From assembly GCA_026545225.1 (NCBI GenBank), contig CM048845.1, forward strand, positions 80,937,033 through 81,001,032: a DNA stretch of 64,000 nt, read 5' to 3'. This DNA comes from Cornus controversa (lineage: Eukaryota; Streptophyta; Magnoliopsida; Cornales; Cornaceae). The position numbers were made by a program, and so were the translations under genes. The notes under the pieces are model-generated. The model was not told the origin of the DNA and made no database searches. It saw only the letters and a list, made by a program, of their open reading frames with translations. Shown here one piece after another: positions 1 through 10,970 of the stretch; position 1 is the stretch's first letter; each line of letters opens with the position of its first letter.

Positions 1-96
1 ATCAGCAGATACCTAGTCGAGCAGTCTTATTATTATGTCCTCATCAGGGGACACATCAGGGTCAGGATATTCTCAGTCGATCCCCCCGCCTCCTGA

Positions 97-2037
97 TCAT
101 ACTCTTTTGGATCGTCCGCGTACGTTGGGCTCTCGAATCCTTTGTCCTTGAACCTCATCCGATAGGCAACGCATTCCTAACTTCGCAGAGTCTGAACATA
201 CGGCGATAGAGCGCTTGGACGGCCACCTCCATCCTCTGTTGGTGCTCCAATAGGGACTGATTGATCCCCTCCAACTCTGCTGCTCGAGCCTCCACAGCTT
301 CCATACTCGCAAGCGAGCTTTGGCCTCCTCCAATTCTTTTTTCGCTTTGCTGTAACCCACAAAATACCTCTTCATACGTTCTTCTAGCTCATTGGCCTTA
401 GTTTTTTCTATTGTCGCCACTTTGGTGGCAACCTGTAGCTGCTCAGTCAGCTTCTTATTATTTTCCTCAATATACTTTAACCGAGCATTAGCGGCCTCTA
501 ACCTCCCACTGGTGACCACCATGGCTAAGTGAATTTGTCAAATAAGAAATAAACAGTAATAGTACATCAAAACCAGAGTTGGAGAAAAAAAGTTATCAGA
601 GTACACACGAAAAGGAGAGTGTGTACCCAGAGCAATCAAGAGGACCTATATCAGCCAGCTCCCCAGTATCGATGTCATCCATCACCTGCAAGTCCTTAAA
701 GGTCCACATACCCTGGGTAAGAGTCCGATAGGTTTACACATCGTAGAACACTAAATCCTCAACGTTTAGCAGAGACCCATTCAATTTTTCCAAAAGAGGC
801 ACCCACCGCTCGGGTTGTCCTGAGCTCCCGCTGGCAGGCTGACCACTTGAGGGCCGCAAGATGAGTGATCGGGATGGACGAGGAACGCCAACCCCAGCCT
901 GGGGAACCTCCTCTGCGCGTCCCCGCTTTTGAGCTGGCCCGCTCTCGGTCTCACCCGTGCTCGAAGAATCACAGACAGAGTTCTTTCACTTTAAGCCCAC
1001 CACCAATTCATCCGCGCCCGATGGAACGAACGTTCGTGTGTCACGTTCTGCAACTTGCTTACCTTTGGCCCTCCGCACAATGCCTGACACAACCATATTC
1101 GCATTTTTGGTAAGTTACTGATCGATCGGGCTGGGGGTCGCTGCTCCTGCTAACTGTCTAGCAATTAACCTAAAGTTCGCTGTAATTAGAAAGTCATTCG
1201 AGCTGGGATGATCGTTCCACACACGTGAATGTAGAACGCTCAATCTGGTTTCTCCCTCTACGCTCGATATTGTCAAACTATCCACTGCACAGAAGGTACC
1301 GACATTAGCACCCATAAACATAGTTAAGCCATCCATCACCAAGCAAAAAAATAAATAATAAATAACGCAAACAAAACCACAACAAAACGAAAACAACGAA
1401 TAGTGCAAGAGATACCTAATACAGCAAACTTATTGGAAATAGGATATCTATCAAAAGAGGGAACTTTCCACTTCCCTCCCACCACCCCCAGTCTCTCCCT
1501 CCATCCTTTATCAGATGATGGATTCTCTGTATGAATCGCTCGCCAGGATTTTGGGAATAAGTGATAGCGATGGCGGTCATCCATGGTCTTTGTTACTCTG
1601 TAGCAGAGCATCAAGTCATAGAAGTCAAGGTTCAACGACCTTAACTGATTCAAGACCAACAAGCAGGACAAAACCCTAAAAAAGTTAGGGTTAACTTGCA
1701 GGGGTGCCAGCCCTAGGGTGTTCAGAACTATGTGATAGAAAGGATAGAGTAGAAACCTAAGGGCATACAGGAAACCCACCGGTAACAACAACTCCCCGTC
1801 CTTTACCCCCTCACCCGAATGAAAGTTCACCTAGAAGGGTCCAAATCTTCAAGTCCCACCACCACGCTCTGGCGGGCACTTTCAGATCCGCCCCTCCCGA
1901 CCGTACCAGCTGTCTCAGAATCTCTCACCCCTCTAACTCCCTTGCTTACCTCTACCACCTTGACACTACCCCTAGATTCAGACCTAGAACTAGACTCAGA
2001 CCCAGAACCAGATTCAGACCCAGAGCTAGACTCAGAC
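97..2037 (-). pseudogene. Transposase_28-like antisense ORF of a Ty3 element, main part
   Basis: The stretch at 1420-1830, read on the minus strand, gives a hydrophobic segment with 'LLYPFYHIVLNTLGLAP' followed by 'QVNPNFFRVLSCL'. This resembles the plant 'putative gypsy type transposon' (Transposase_28, PF04195) domain, where a P-H/Y-PFF helix is followed by Q-L-x-PN. Upstream (1827-2037) is a Ser/Glu-rich acidic leader in another frame. Downstream (97-522) is a charged, Lys/Glu-rich helix starting near 'LEAANARLKYIEENNKK', probably a coiled coil. The three pieces are in different frames, so the gene is broken. The acidic leader continues beyond a solo LTR at 3187-3289. Genes of this kind are known as extra, often antisense, ORFs in Tat/Retand-lineage Ty3 retrotransposons; a polypurine tract and LTR start on the plus strand at 3547-3559 fit that. 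The family call is by pattern only. Confidence 0.6.
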
Positions 2038-3186
2038 TGATAAGTGCACAAAATATGTTATTTTATATCTCAAAATAAGTCTGTAATTACTCTTTTACTT
2101 TATTTAAATATTCTTATCTTTACATTTTATGTTTTATAGGAGTTGATTTCCAAATAAGAAGAAAAGCAGCAAAAAAGGGCTAAAAAGGATATATATAGCC
2201 AAATATGAACATAAAAAGAATTGTAGGAGAGATGGTATTCTATGCAATCTACTTCACAAGAGGTTTTAAGTTCAAAACTTTGCAAAATACTTTTTACATG
2301 GCCACGTCTACAATCCAGAATTTAAATTAAAGATATGGAGATCAAATATTTAAATTCAAAATTTTGTATTTTGAATTTTTGTTTTTAAATTTTGTATTTT
2401 GAATTTTGTATTTTAAATTTTTTTCACCTAAACCATTCCCCTCTAACTCTATAAATAGGGGGTCTTAGGGGATGGTGAAGGAGTTAAAAATTGTAGAAAA
2501 AAATAAAGTGTAGTTAGAAATATTTTCTTGTAAACACAACTCTCAAAGGAGTGATGAAGCCACCATAGCTGCAATATAAGTAAGTTCTTTTATTTTCTTG
2601 TCTAATTTTTCCTCCCAAGAGCATTCTTCTACTCTTCTATTCAGAATTTTTATTTTCCAAAATTAGAGGGAGGATTCTTCGTGTTTTCCAAATAATGGTA
2701 ATTCGAAGAATGCCTACCTCTGTTTACCTAACCAATATGCATCAGATTAAGTAAAAAAATGTTCTCTCGTATATAATCAAGTGTTATTTTTTTATGCCAT
2801 ATCTTCCTTCATCTTTTCAAGTTCTAATTGGATTGGTGAAGTGTATTGATTATTGGAGGAAAAATTAGATAAGAATATTAGAAACTTTTTTATATGGATC
2901 CATGGTGGTGAATTCTTTTTCCATGAGCTTTGTCCCATCATTTGATCAAAGACATTTAGTATTAGTTTTTATTATTAAAAAAAAATCAGAAGTTTATTTT
3001 TAAATATTTATTTTTTCATCTCAAGAGATTTAGGTTTTGAATTTTAGACTTGTTACTGATTCTCACTTGAGAGTGGTTCGACCCTGCTTACTACTATACA
3101 ATTTTTAGTAAAGTTTTTGCAGTTTTATTATTTTTGTACGAAATGTAGAAAAGTAACGACATTCATCCACTATTCTACATTCGTCA
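2038..3186 (+). mobile_element. Solo LTR with 5-bp TSD, inserted in the antisense ORF
   Basis: Begins TGATAAGTGC and ends ACATTCGTCA (TG...CA termini). It is flanked by CAGAC at 2033-2037 and CAGAC at 3187-3191. The host sequence is an acidic repeat (gacctagaaccagattcagac), and removing the insert together with one CAGAC restores an uninterrupted Ser/Glu-rich reading frame. It is 1,149 bp long. The start and the 'gttcgaccctgcttactac...tttagtaaag...taacgacatt' 3' part are shared with the solo LTR at 61295-62747, so it belongs to the same Athila-like family. No internal domain is present. Confidence 0.82.
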
Positions 3187-3289
3187 CAGACCTAGAACCA
3201 GATTCAGACTCAAAGCTAACACTGGAGCTTGAGGCAGATTCATTATCCGCTTCACTACCAAGCGACGAGTTCTCCTCCTCCTTCCTCAT
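3187..3289 (-). pseudogene. N-terminal piece of the split Transposase_28-like ORF
   Basis: On the minus strand an ATG at 3289-3287 opens a short frame beginning MRKEEENSSLGSEADNESAS, rich in Ser and acidic residues and continuing to 'SESGSRS'. The same acidic character resumes on the other side of the solo LTR (2037 downwards). This is the best candidate start of the broken gene. The segment is too short for a domain assignment. Confidence 0.5.
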
Positions 3290-3546
3290 ACCACACTAAA
3301 CACCAAGACCACAATGAAACGCAATAAAAAAAACTAACCTCAGAAAGACAACACGAAAGCTCTGGTTGAAAGAGAAGCGCGAGTGTAGACGAGAAAAATA
3401 GCCCCCAAACGAATGTCCCCTCACATTTTAAAAGAAATGGTGTGTCACTATCCCCAATGCAATCACACCAGCCGTCTCCGCCGACTTAGATATTGCGCTA
3501 CCATTCAATTCCCTTCTAACTCTACTTACACCAGAATTCGAATCGA

Positions 3547-3558
3547 ATTGGGGGCAAG
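3547..3558 (+). promoter_or_regulatory. Polypurine tract before an LTR
   Basis: attgggggcaag directly precedes TGTGGACCC. A G-run just before a TG start is the usual second-strand primer site of LTR retrotransposons. It places the antisense ORF (97-3289) between the (absent) pol region and the 3' LTR. Confidence 0.5.
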
Positions 3559-4000
3559 TGTGGACCCTAAGCACCAGCCCATTTGACTGGCCTAATACGA
3601 TACAGCCCATGAAAATAATCCCATTCCCTCAAGTGGAACACGCATAAACGGAAGCCCAATCCAAGCCCACCAAGCCCTGAAGGAATAAATCGCCAACAAA
3701 CGTGATAGACTCAACCCGACACACCCACATTCCCCACTTGACAAAATCATCATCAATCTAGACCACCTCCTACTTGGATGAACCAACATCATCAACTCGT
3801 CAGACCAGCCCAAGAAAAATCAGGATGGAAAGGAGCACACCCATGTGAAGAAAAAGGACAAACATTACCAGCCTATAAATAAAATTGAAAGGAGAAAAAG
3901 GGGGATGACTCTCTGGTATGCCAATTAGCAAATATTGTAAAGACTCCAAACTGTTATACATAATCGTCACTTTCTATAGTATCAATTTTGAGTGTGTGTA
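3559..4000 (+). mobile_element. Partial LTR of Tat/Retand-like element, right end unresolved
   Basis: Starts TGTGGACCC after a polypurine tract. It has a TATA box (ctataaataaa, 3873-3882) and then a GA-rich stretch, as expected for a U3-R transition. I could not find a convincing CA end or a TSD, so the right boundary (about 4000) is a guess; a CA microsatellite (about 4033-4060) lies just beyond it. Confidence 0.4.
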
Positions 4001-4278
4001 TGCTTTATTTAGTTGTTCTTACATACTTTTTAAGCATCTACACACACACACACACACACACTAGTGTATGTCCGTGCCTACGACACTATCATGCACATTT
4101 AATCATGACCATTAGATAGAGTTATTTTAAATCATAGATAGATAAAGACATTTTGACCCATATAATTGATTTTTTAATAACTTTTGACGGTTATATTTAT
4201 ACACACACTAAACAATACTATTGTTAGATGACCTTATTTTCATAGGAGATCCATTGGGAGTTGCCTCTCTAGAAATAC

Positions 4279-4525
4279 TGAGGAGGAATCCGCTCGAGGA
4301 GGAGCTCCCATTTGATTAGCTAGTTGGTGAGACAATAGCTTACCAAGGCGATGATCAGTAGCTGGTCCAAGAAGATGATCAACCACACTGGGATTTACTT
4401 GAGCAAAAGGAGGAATCTGTCCAAGGAGGGACTTGCGTCTGATTAATTAGTTGGTGAGGCAATAGCTTACCAAGACGATGATAAGTGGCTAGTTTGAGAG
4501 GATGATCAGCCACACTGGGACTGAA
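4279..4525 (+). pseudogene. Plastid 16S rRNA fragment, two tandem copies (NUPT)
   Basis: Two consecutive segments, about 4279-4397 and 4405-4525, each carry the conserved 16S rRNA region with 'gattagctagttggtgag', 'caatagcttaccaaggcgatgatcag' and 'gatgatcagccacactggga'. Wording such as GAGGCAATAGCTTACC and 'gaggaggaatccgc' fits the plastid rather than the mitochondrial or nuclear rRNA. Both copies cover the same part of the gene (around E. coli positions 220-330) and both have scattered substitutions, mostly C-to-T/G-to-A, as seen in old nuclear plastid insertions. The tandem arrangement shows a duplication before or after integration. It is not a functional rRNA gene. Confidence 0.88.
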
Positions 4526-4828
4526 CCGATAAAATTTAATTTTATTAGGTATACATATACACACACTGGGGTCAAATAAAGCTTCAACTTCAAGTTGTGT
4601 TGTCAGTGTCTTTAACCATATGAATGAAAATACACAACTCAGAGCTTGAAACAGACTCGTACTTTGCACAAATTCGTGGGCCTAGTTCTTTGGCCCACAA
4701 ATATTTTGAAAAATTCGTGAGCCTCTTCCATTACACCAAAATATCGTGGGAAAATTTTGGCTAAGCATTCATTAATAATTTCGTACTAAAAGATGACTTT
4801 TCACACATTTTTTTAAAAAAAAATGTTG

Positions 4829-4899
4829 TGCACCAGCCGAAAATTGAACCCGGGTCTATATCGTGGTAGGGTACTATTCTACCACTAGACCACTTGTGC
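4829..4899 (-). pseudogene. tRNA-Gly-like sequence, anticodon ACC
   Basis: The minus strand reads a 71-nt cloverleaf: acceptor GCACAAG/CTGGTGC with discriminator A, D arm with GTCTAGTGGTAGAAT (A box), anticodon loop CTACCAC, and T arm CCGGG-TTCAATT-TTCGG (B box). It matches plant tRNA-Gly(GCC) closely, but the anticodon is ACC instead of GCC, acceptor position 5 is mismatched (A opposite G), and the anticodon stem has a C-A mismatch. A run of nine T follows the gene on the minus strand, which would serve as a Pol III terminator. tRNA-Gly(ACC) is essentially unused in eukaryotes, so I read this as a decaying tRNA-Gly gene rather than a functional one. Confidence 0.8.
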
Positions 4900-7027
4900 C
4901 ATTAGCTTTGAGCTTTTCTACGAATTATTATTTGTTCTTTGCACAGAAGAAAACAAACCCATTAAATATATCCATCTTGTCCTATATTTCTTTTCGTTCC
5001 CATTATGTATTCTTTTTTATCGCGTTGACAATTTAATTGCACTCTATTCTGAAATCAAATCTTTTTCGAATTTCATAAAAGGTAAAAAAAACATTTGAAG
5101 TAAACTAAAATTTAAGAGGCAAAATTGTCCGTAACTTTGACACAATGGTTTTTTTGTTTTTTGTTTTTTGTTTTATAATCGTAAAACTCTTTCAAGATGG
5201 GATCCTTTGGACCCACCCCCAGAGGGTAAATTCCGGACACTGGTGAAACTCCAACTCCACCCTCCAATTTAAGTCACAGAAAATTCAAGAGGAGTATTCT
5301 CTTTAATATTCCTTTCGAGTGTTGAACAAGCGACCTCCTCCTTCAGAGTACCTATCTCACGCCTCTGTTCTCCTAGATCAACCCGTGAGAGTCACTTTAA
5401 CACATTTAGATACACACTAGCTGGGTTAAAGATCATGTTGATTTGTGTAAAATAACAAATTAACTAGTGATGAGGGCGTAATGGTATGTATGGTTTGAAT
5501 TTATCTATATCATTCATTCCTATAGTTTCTTTGTAATTAAATTGTCAAAAACTGACTGCTAAAGTTCTTTTCACCAACAATCTTTGACAAGTCAATTTGA
5601 ACTTTTTTTATAAAATACGAAAAAAAATTCAAATTTCCACCCTACACAACTATTGGCAATACATATATTCTAGAGGCAAAGGCCACACTTCCACTATCCA
5701 ATTAGTGAATTTCAATTTGCATGATTAACAATAATAAACCCATCAGATGAAACTTCAGATGAACCATTAGGTCAAGTGGTTAGGTGCATTAAAAACCATC
5801 ACCCACTGATATATTTGACTCTAGAGAGAGAGAGAGAGAGAGAGATTGGAAAGAGACAGTAGACAAATAAATGATGTTTTTCATATTGTCATGTTGCATG
5901 CATAGGGAAGCAAGAAGGTCAGGGGAAAATGAGGAAAGAAACAACAAACAAAGACAGCTATTGGATTTGCAATGCAAGTAGTGTCACTCTCAAGTGAGTG
6001 GGGTCATATACATTTATACTCTTCCTGCATTATAGTATAGATTTTTGTGGACCCAAATTCTCAACCAACATGTGTCCGGGTGTCCCTGCCCTTTCATTTC
6101 AGCCCCTTTTGCCCCTCTTTTAGCTATCCCAGCTTGCCATAGCTGCTAAGTGATGCATATAAATGACAGACCATACCATACTAGCCATGTTCCAATATTC
6201 CCCCCCAAATTCCACCCTCCACCCATTAAATGTAAATATCAAAGTTATCCCTTTATTTTTAAGGAAAATTCTTAAAAGGCCAGAATCACTCAAAATTGGC
6301 AGTACTTAAGGTCTATACTATCCTTCATTATTATTATTATTTTCTTCTTATAAAAAGGGTTATAATGAGAACAAGAGTTTAATGAGCGAGTATTCATGAT
6401 AAACTTATTTCTTTTAAGTAATAGAGGGTATCTTCACTTGCTCGATTATTCTATTACAACCTGTAATCATCTTAAAATTACATGTCGTCATCATCTTTGC
6501 CTTAATCTTACATGAATGGGATCGACCATATGAATTCTCACCTATCCAATAAGAATTCATCTTAAAACCAGATGTATTGTGTAATATTGAGAGAGCATGC
6601 AGTGGCATAAGCAAACAAATACTAGCTATACATGGTTTTTAAGATGTTCAAAATAGTAAAATGGAGTCTCTCTATGATAGCACTTTAAGACTAAAAGGTT
6701 ACTCAAAACAAAATGATTAAGAGATAAATAGTGACATTCGCGCCACCACCACCCATCAATGTTTGACTCTATTAGGATTTCCTATTTTTCGTTTTTGTTT
6801 TAGCTTTTATATGCCGCTTGTGGCACATTTTGGATTTTGTCTTTGTCATTTAGTTTTTGTTATCTCCATATGGATATTGTAATTTCATTCCGAGTTTTAT
6901 GCAATATCATGGATGTTTTGTTTGCCATTTTAGTTGTATTTGATTTATTTATTGTAATCATTATATTTTCTTGTTTCCTATTAATATGTTCGGTATGTAA
7001 TTTTGTTGATCACTAAAGATACTTGCA
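4900..7027. other. No gene recognised
   Basis: AT-rich sequence with a (GA)n run at 5824-5844. Short open frames here (for example 5789-5977 and 6414-6614 on the minus strand) look like chance. Nothing else was recognised. Confidence 0.5.
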
Positions 7028-7190
7028 TTCAAGTTTGGAGGAGAATGCCCCTTTGGCCAATTTCTTTTATTTCTTATTGATGTTTGGCGATTTTTGATAT
7101 TCCACCAACCAGAGTAACATTATTCTATCTCTATATTTTAACATTGAGAACAATATTGAGTTTAAGTTTAGAGGTACCGCAAAAAATGAT
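7028..7190 (+). mobile_element. Remnant of Athila-like 3' noncoding region
   Basis: The phrases 'caagtttggaggagaatgcccc' and 'aacattgagaacaat...tttaagtttagaggtacc' parallel 55414-55435 and 55530-55570 in the Athila-like element further right ('caagtttgggggaatggcctc', 'acattgaggacaatgtacagtttaagcttgggggtgagg'). The order and spacing are similar. It is a degenerate fragment with no LTR in view. The call is based only on this internal comparison. Confidence 0.4.
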
Positions 7191-7854
7191 CATATTTAGC
7201 TATTATTTTGTTAACTATGATTTCTCACTTTTCGAAGTCATTTTGAATGTCTTGGCAAATCTTAATGGGTGAGTACACCTGGTAAGTTAAAAATTGTTAC
7301 ATTTTAGTAAATTCGAATTTTTGAAGTTATGTTTAATTCAAACGGTCGACATCATTACTTATTTTAGTTATTTTGTAGTTGTTGATCCTAAGTAGACCTT
7401 GTTTCACATGAGCACACTTGCATCTTAATTGTGAAGTATATACTTTAACTATGATTTACTTTTTACAAATGTCTGAAACTTTTAGAATGGTTTTCCTTGT
7501 CATGAAACACATAAAAAAAAAAAAAATAGCAAAGAAAAAAAAAATTGAAATGCATTTCCTCAAATTTTTGACATGGTATCATTCACATTTACGTGGGCAT
7601 TTCAATATTGCAAATTTTGTATGGGAAAAGAAAAGTAAGAAAAGAGGTTTCATGCCAGCAGTGATTGGAAATAATGCTTAAATGAGATCAATGGTAGGAA
7701 ACAACAGAAAAGAAAATAGAAATGACATACCATACCATACTTGTTCTAATATTTTCTGCCTTCTTTGGTTTTCATGTTAACCTAACAAAAAAAAAACACA
7801 TTTCAATTTTTTCCCTGTTCTTGTCCCTCACTAAATCTGCAGACCAATTAAGCC
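7191..7854. other. No gene recognised; downstream flank of PLATZ gene
   Basis: AT-rich, with several poly-A runs. The part from about 7700 to 7854 is the likely 3' untranslated and downstream region of the PLATZ gene on the minus strand. No clear polyadenylation element could be chosen. Confidence 0.4.
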
Positions 7855-9012
7855 TTAACAAAACGGCGACCGGTGAGGAACACCCTTTCGCCGGTTCACG
7901 GAGACGGAAAATTCCATTGCCTTCGAGCATTTCAGCCGGTACGGAGTCCGACAAGCCGAGATAGAGCTACGTTTCTTCTTCACAAACTCAGTCGTCGCAG
8001 TGCAAGAAACAGTTCTACAATTCAGTGAAGAAGCACTGTTTGAGCTTGACCCAAAAGAAATTCCTAGCGAAACGGACAATTCAAGCACTGATTCAGGGGT
8101 CATTTGGACATCTTCGAGTCTAGGTCCATCTAATTCACAGTTGTAAAAATGTTGTTTCCTTGGACTAACTTTGGTGCTACCCATATGATGAACCTGTAAT
8201 ATATGTCCTAAAATTGTGAGCATATATAGGAAAAATGATATGGGTATGTGAAATTTGCTGAGAAAATAGTGAGAATTGGTTATATATATATATATACACA
8301 CACACACACCTTGCAAGAGAGAGAGCAGAACAGATATGGGTCTTGGAGGTTTCGGTTACATATAATGCAGAGGTTGCCAGAGCCTTTGAATTGCCGGGTC
8401 ATCGGCCTTTGGTGCAAAAACACCACTTTTGCACTGTTTGTTGTGTAAGACTATAAATTAAACAAATTAATACAAATTCAAGTTTGAACAGAGCAGGAAT
8501 TAAAACAAGTGTGTGTGTGTGTGTGTGTTTTAGTTATATAACTTATATGTATATATGTATGTATTTATGGCAAGTTCAGGCTTCAACTCACTTGAACGAA
8601 GGAACAATCGATCAATTTCTGGGCATCATTCAATCGTATAACATCTTGATAAACATACCTGCGTACCTGAGAACCAAAAGGATTGTTGATTATATATAGT
8701 TAAATTTGGTGGTTATAAGTCGATTGGTTTTTGGTGGACAAACCTGCAGGAGATGATGATTTTGATGAGGAGGCAAGCAATGGGGGCATAAGCTAGTGCA
8801 GCAATCCAAACAAAATGTGTTCTTTTCATTCTTCTTTTCATATTCATGAACCAAACATGAGTTGAAGAACTTCTTCTCACACAGAAGGACTTGAAGCCAC
8901 TGAGGAATTGAAGTCAAACCCACCTGAAAAAAGCATAGAAATTAATTGATTTAAATGGAGAAAAATTGAGGAATTTCGAGTGCGACATAAAAAGGAACTC
9001 ATAATTCACCAT
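7855..9012 (-). CDS. PLATZ zinc-binding transcription factor, five coding exons
   Basis: Joining minus-strand exons gives a 245-residue protein: 9012-9010 (ATG only), 8923-8744, 8666-8592, 8450-8310 and 8193-7855 (stop TAA 7857-7855). Every intron has GT...AG ends and all coding exons are whole codons. Residues 2-61 carry the PLATZ amino-terminal part (WLQVLL..KFF..C, then C24/H27, C39/C42, C47/C50 and H54/H57/H58). Exon 3 (62-86) has VRRYVYQDVIRLNDAQKLID. Exon 4 (87-133) has YTTNSAKVVFL.QRP and a second cysteine cluster C114/C117/C128/C132. The Ser-rich tail is variable, as in the family. PLATZ proteins are plant-specific, zinc-dependent, bind A/T-rich DNA and mostly repress transcription in the nucleus. 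The length is normal and no break was seen. The isolated ATG at the splice donor (atG/gtgaat) is inferred; the other exons are firm. Confidence 0.9.
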
Positions 9013-9310
9013 TTCTTTTCCTATGAGACTGCTCTGCTAGCATGAGTAGAGAGTGGCCACCATATAGAGGTCCGAGAGAGAGAGAGAAGGGAAAGGAGAA
9101 AGGGATAGAGCTAGGCAGGGAGGGAAGATAGAAAGAGTGGAAGAAAAGGGGAACGGCGTTCTGCCAAACTATACTGTTACCAACGAAGCAAACAGTGAAT
9201 TTGGGGAGGTTGGCCCTCATTTAAAGATGTGCAGAGGGGGTACTACAATTACCACTGTACTGGTGTATATATAATATGGTCACTTATATATACTGTATGC
9301 AATCATAAGT
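9013..9310 (-). promoter_or_regulatory. Putative 5' UTR and promoter of the PLATZ gene
   Basis: On the minus strand, a CT-rich stretch (9070-9170, pyrimidine-rich with a ctctctctct run) precedes the inferred ATG at 9012. TATATATAAGTG/ATTATATATAC blocks at about 9260-9300 could be TATA boxes. CT-rich leaders are common in plant genes. The transcription start cannot be fixed by eye. Confidence 0.35.
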
Positions 9311-9599
9311 ATCTCTCTACTCTAGCATACAAAATTCAAAACCAAATCTTTAGCCCAAATCCTACTTCACCTAAGACCTTAAAACCTTCACTATTCACTA
9401 GACTCGCCACTACATTGATGTTTACGGTTGCCAAGTCCTCTCTCTTTCTCTCTCTCTCTCTCACACACACACACCCATAAAACATGGTGTCTTTTACTGC
9501 GCTCTTTCGATTTGCAATTGAACCAAGCTTTTAATCAACAACTTTGATTTCACTCTTGATGTATTTGAGAGCACAAAATCGTTATACTAGAATTGAAAA

Positions 9600-9936
9600 A
9601 GGTAAACTACATTCACTTTCTTTTAAGTTTAATCTAATTACATGTAGTATCAAATTAATAAAAAAGTTACAACGTCCTCTCCTGTGATTTGCTCCCTTAC
9701 GACACATACTCCCTGTTGTCCAAAATTTCGTTGGTGACATAAAAAAAAAATTAGTTGCAGTGACCAAAATAACCATTATCCACCTGAAAGGACATAATAA
9801 CCATTCAAAATGATTTGATAGGACAATATTACCCCCAACATCACATACCTCATCTCTCTGTGTCAAGTTTTGCTTTATCTAAAAAAAACAAGCCACCATG
9901 CTTTGCTTTAACGGAGCAACACATATCAAGCTAACT

Positions 9937-9976
<40 letters not shown>

Positions 9977-10970
9977 TGTAATTTAAAGTCAGTCTTGGAA
10001 GAAGAATATTACAGTTTTTGCTCTACTCTCCCTCTTTCCACCGCCCATCACACACCAGGCCAACCCTCTATTCTCTCTATCTCTCTCTCTCTTCAAATCA
10101 TATATATATGTAGATAGATAGCGAGAGAAGTATAGCAATCCAGAGGTTTCAATGATCTATGTGTGTGTATATATATATATGTGTGTGTGTGGAGGTATAA
10201 AGCAATCTAGGGATTTTAAATTTCTCTTTTATTTTCAATTTCAATTATGTAAATCACTCTCTCTCTCTCTCTACATCTTTATCTACTTCAAATCCCACCC
10301 TCCCACGTCACCAATTTGGGGTGCATTTGGATTCACAGAGCTTCACAAAATTCTTGTTCAGTGCCAGAGCATTGGATTGATACCTATTAAAAACTAATTG
10401 CTAACTTGATGACACATGGCAATCAATTAACCCACCCAAGCATTGGATTGATAATGACTCAAAACCATTAAAATAGCAAATCCATGATTCTTGCGATGTG
10501 AAGCTGCCAACAACATCAACCGTGTCCTCTCGAGTTATATCTCCAGTGGTGGTAGTGGTGGGTTGGCCGAGGAGAGAAAGGGTTACGCCGTCGTTGAAGA
10601 GATGACAACGATGGTGGTTGAGAGAGATGGTTCGGGCCTTCATTTTGTTGAGGAAAATTGTAGAAGTAGAGGGAGGGTTTGAGAGAGAGAGAGAGACCAA
10701 CTTCAAACTTAGATAATGAAGTCTGGGAAGGGAGGAGTTTTAGAGAGAGGATGGGTATTAAAATTTGAGGGGCTATAGAGTAATTTGATATATTTAAATA
10801 TTTTATTATTTTTAACAAATGAAATAATTGGGGTAAAGGAGTCAAATTACTCAAAAAGTTAACATCTGTGAGGCCAAACCGTTACAGGGGAGGTCATTGT
10901 AATAAAATGCATTAATTTAATATTTCGTGTAATTAAGTGAAATTTTAAGAAAAGTTAGTGTAATTTACTT
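9600..10970. mobile_element. Mutator-like non-autonomous element (possible Pack-MULE)
   Basis: The left end (AGGTAAACTACATTCACTTTC...) and the reverse complement of the right end (AAGTAAATTACACTAACTTTTC...) match over at least 110 bp with scattered differences, so this is a 1,371-bp element with long degenerate terminal inverted repeats. The flanks are aattgaaaa (9591-9599) and aattaaaaa (10971-10979), a 9-bp target duplication with one mismatch, which is typical of Mutator-like elements. No transposase is present. The interior holds (TA)n, (TG)n and (CT)n microsatellites and a minus-strand frame of about 50 codons with gene-like composition (start 10661). This could be a captured gene fragment, as in Pack-MULEs; I do not recognise its source. 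Confidence 0.65.
10401..10706 (-). CDS. Unrecognised ORF inside the Mutator-like element
   Basis: An open frame of 101 codons on the minus strand, with an internal Met at about 10661 (MKARTISLNHH). The first half is rich in Ser, Thr, Gly and Asp and uses balanced codons; the second half looks like read-through. A CT-rich pyrimidine stretch precedes it on the same strand, like a plant 5' UTR, and a possible exon end lies near 10500. I do not recognise a domain. It lies entirely within the inverted repeats, so a captured host-gene fragment is the best guess; chance is also possible. Confidence 0.25.
   Translation of the reverse strand: MKLVSLSLSNPPSTSTIFLNKMKARTISLNHHRCHLFNDGVTLSLLGQPTTTTTGDITREDTVDVVGSFTSQESWICYFNGFESLSIQCLGGLIDCHVSSS

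Noticed and set aside
865..1113. Plus-strand frame of 82 codons
   Set aside because: It lies opposite the broken Transposase_28-like gene and shows no domain or gene signals.
8484..8699. Plus-strand frame of 71 codons
   Set aside because: It is antisense to PLATZ exon 3 and an intron microsatellite.
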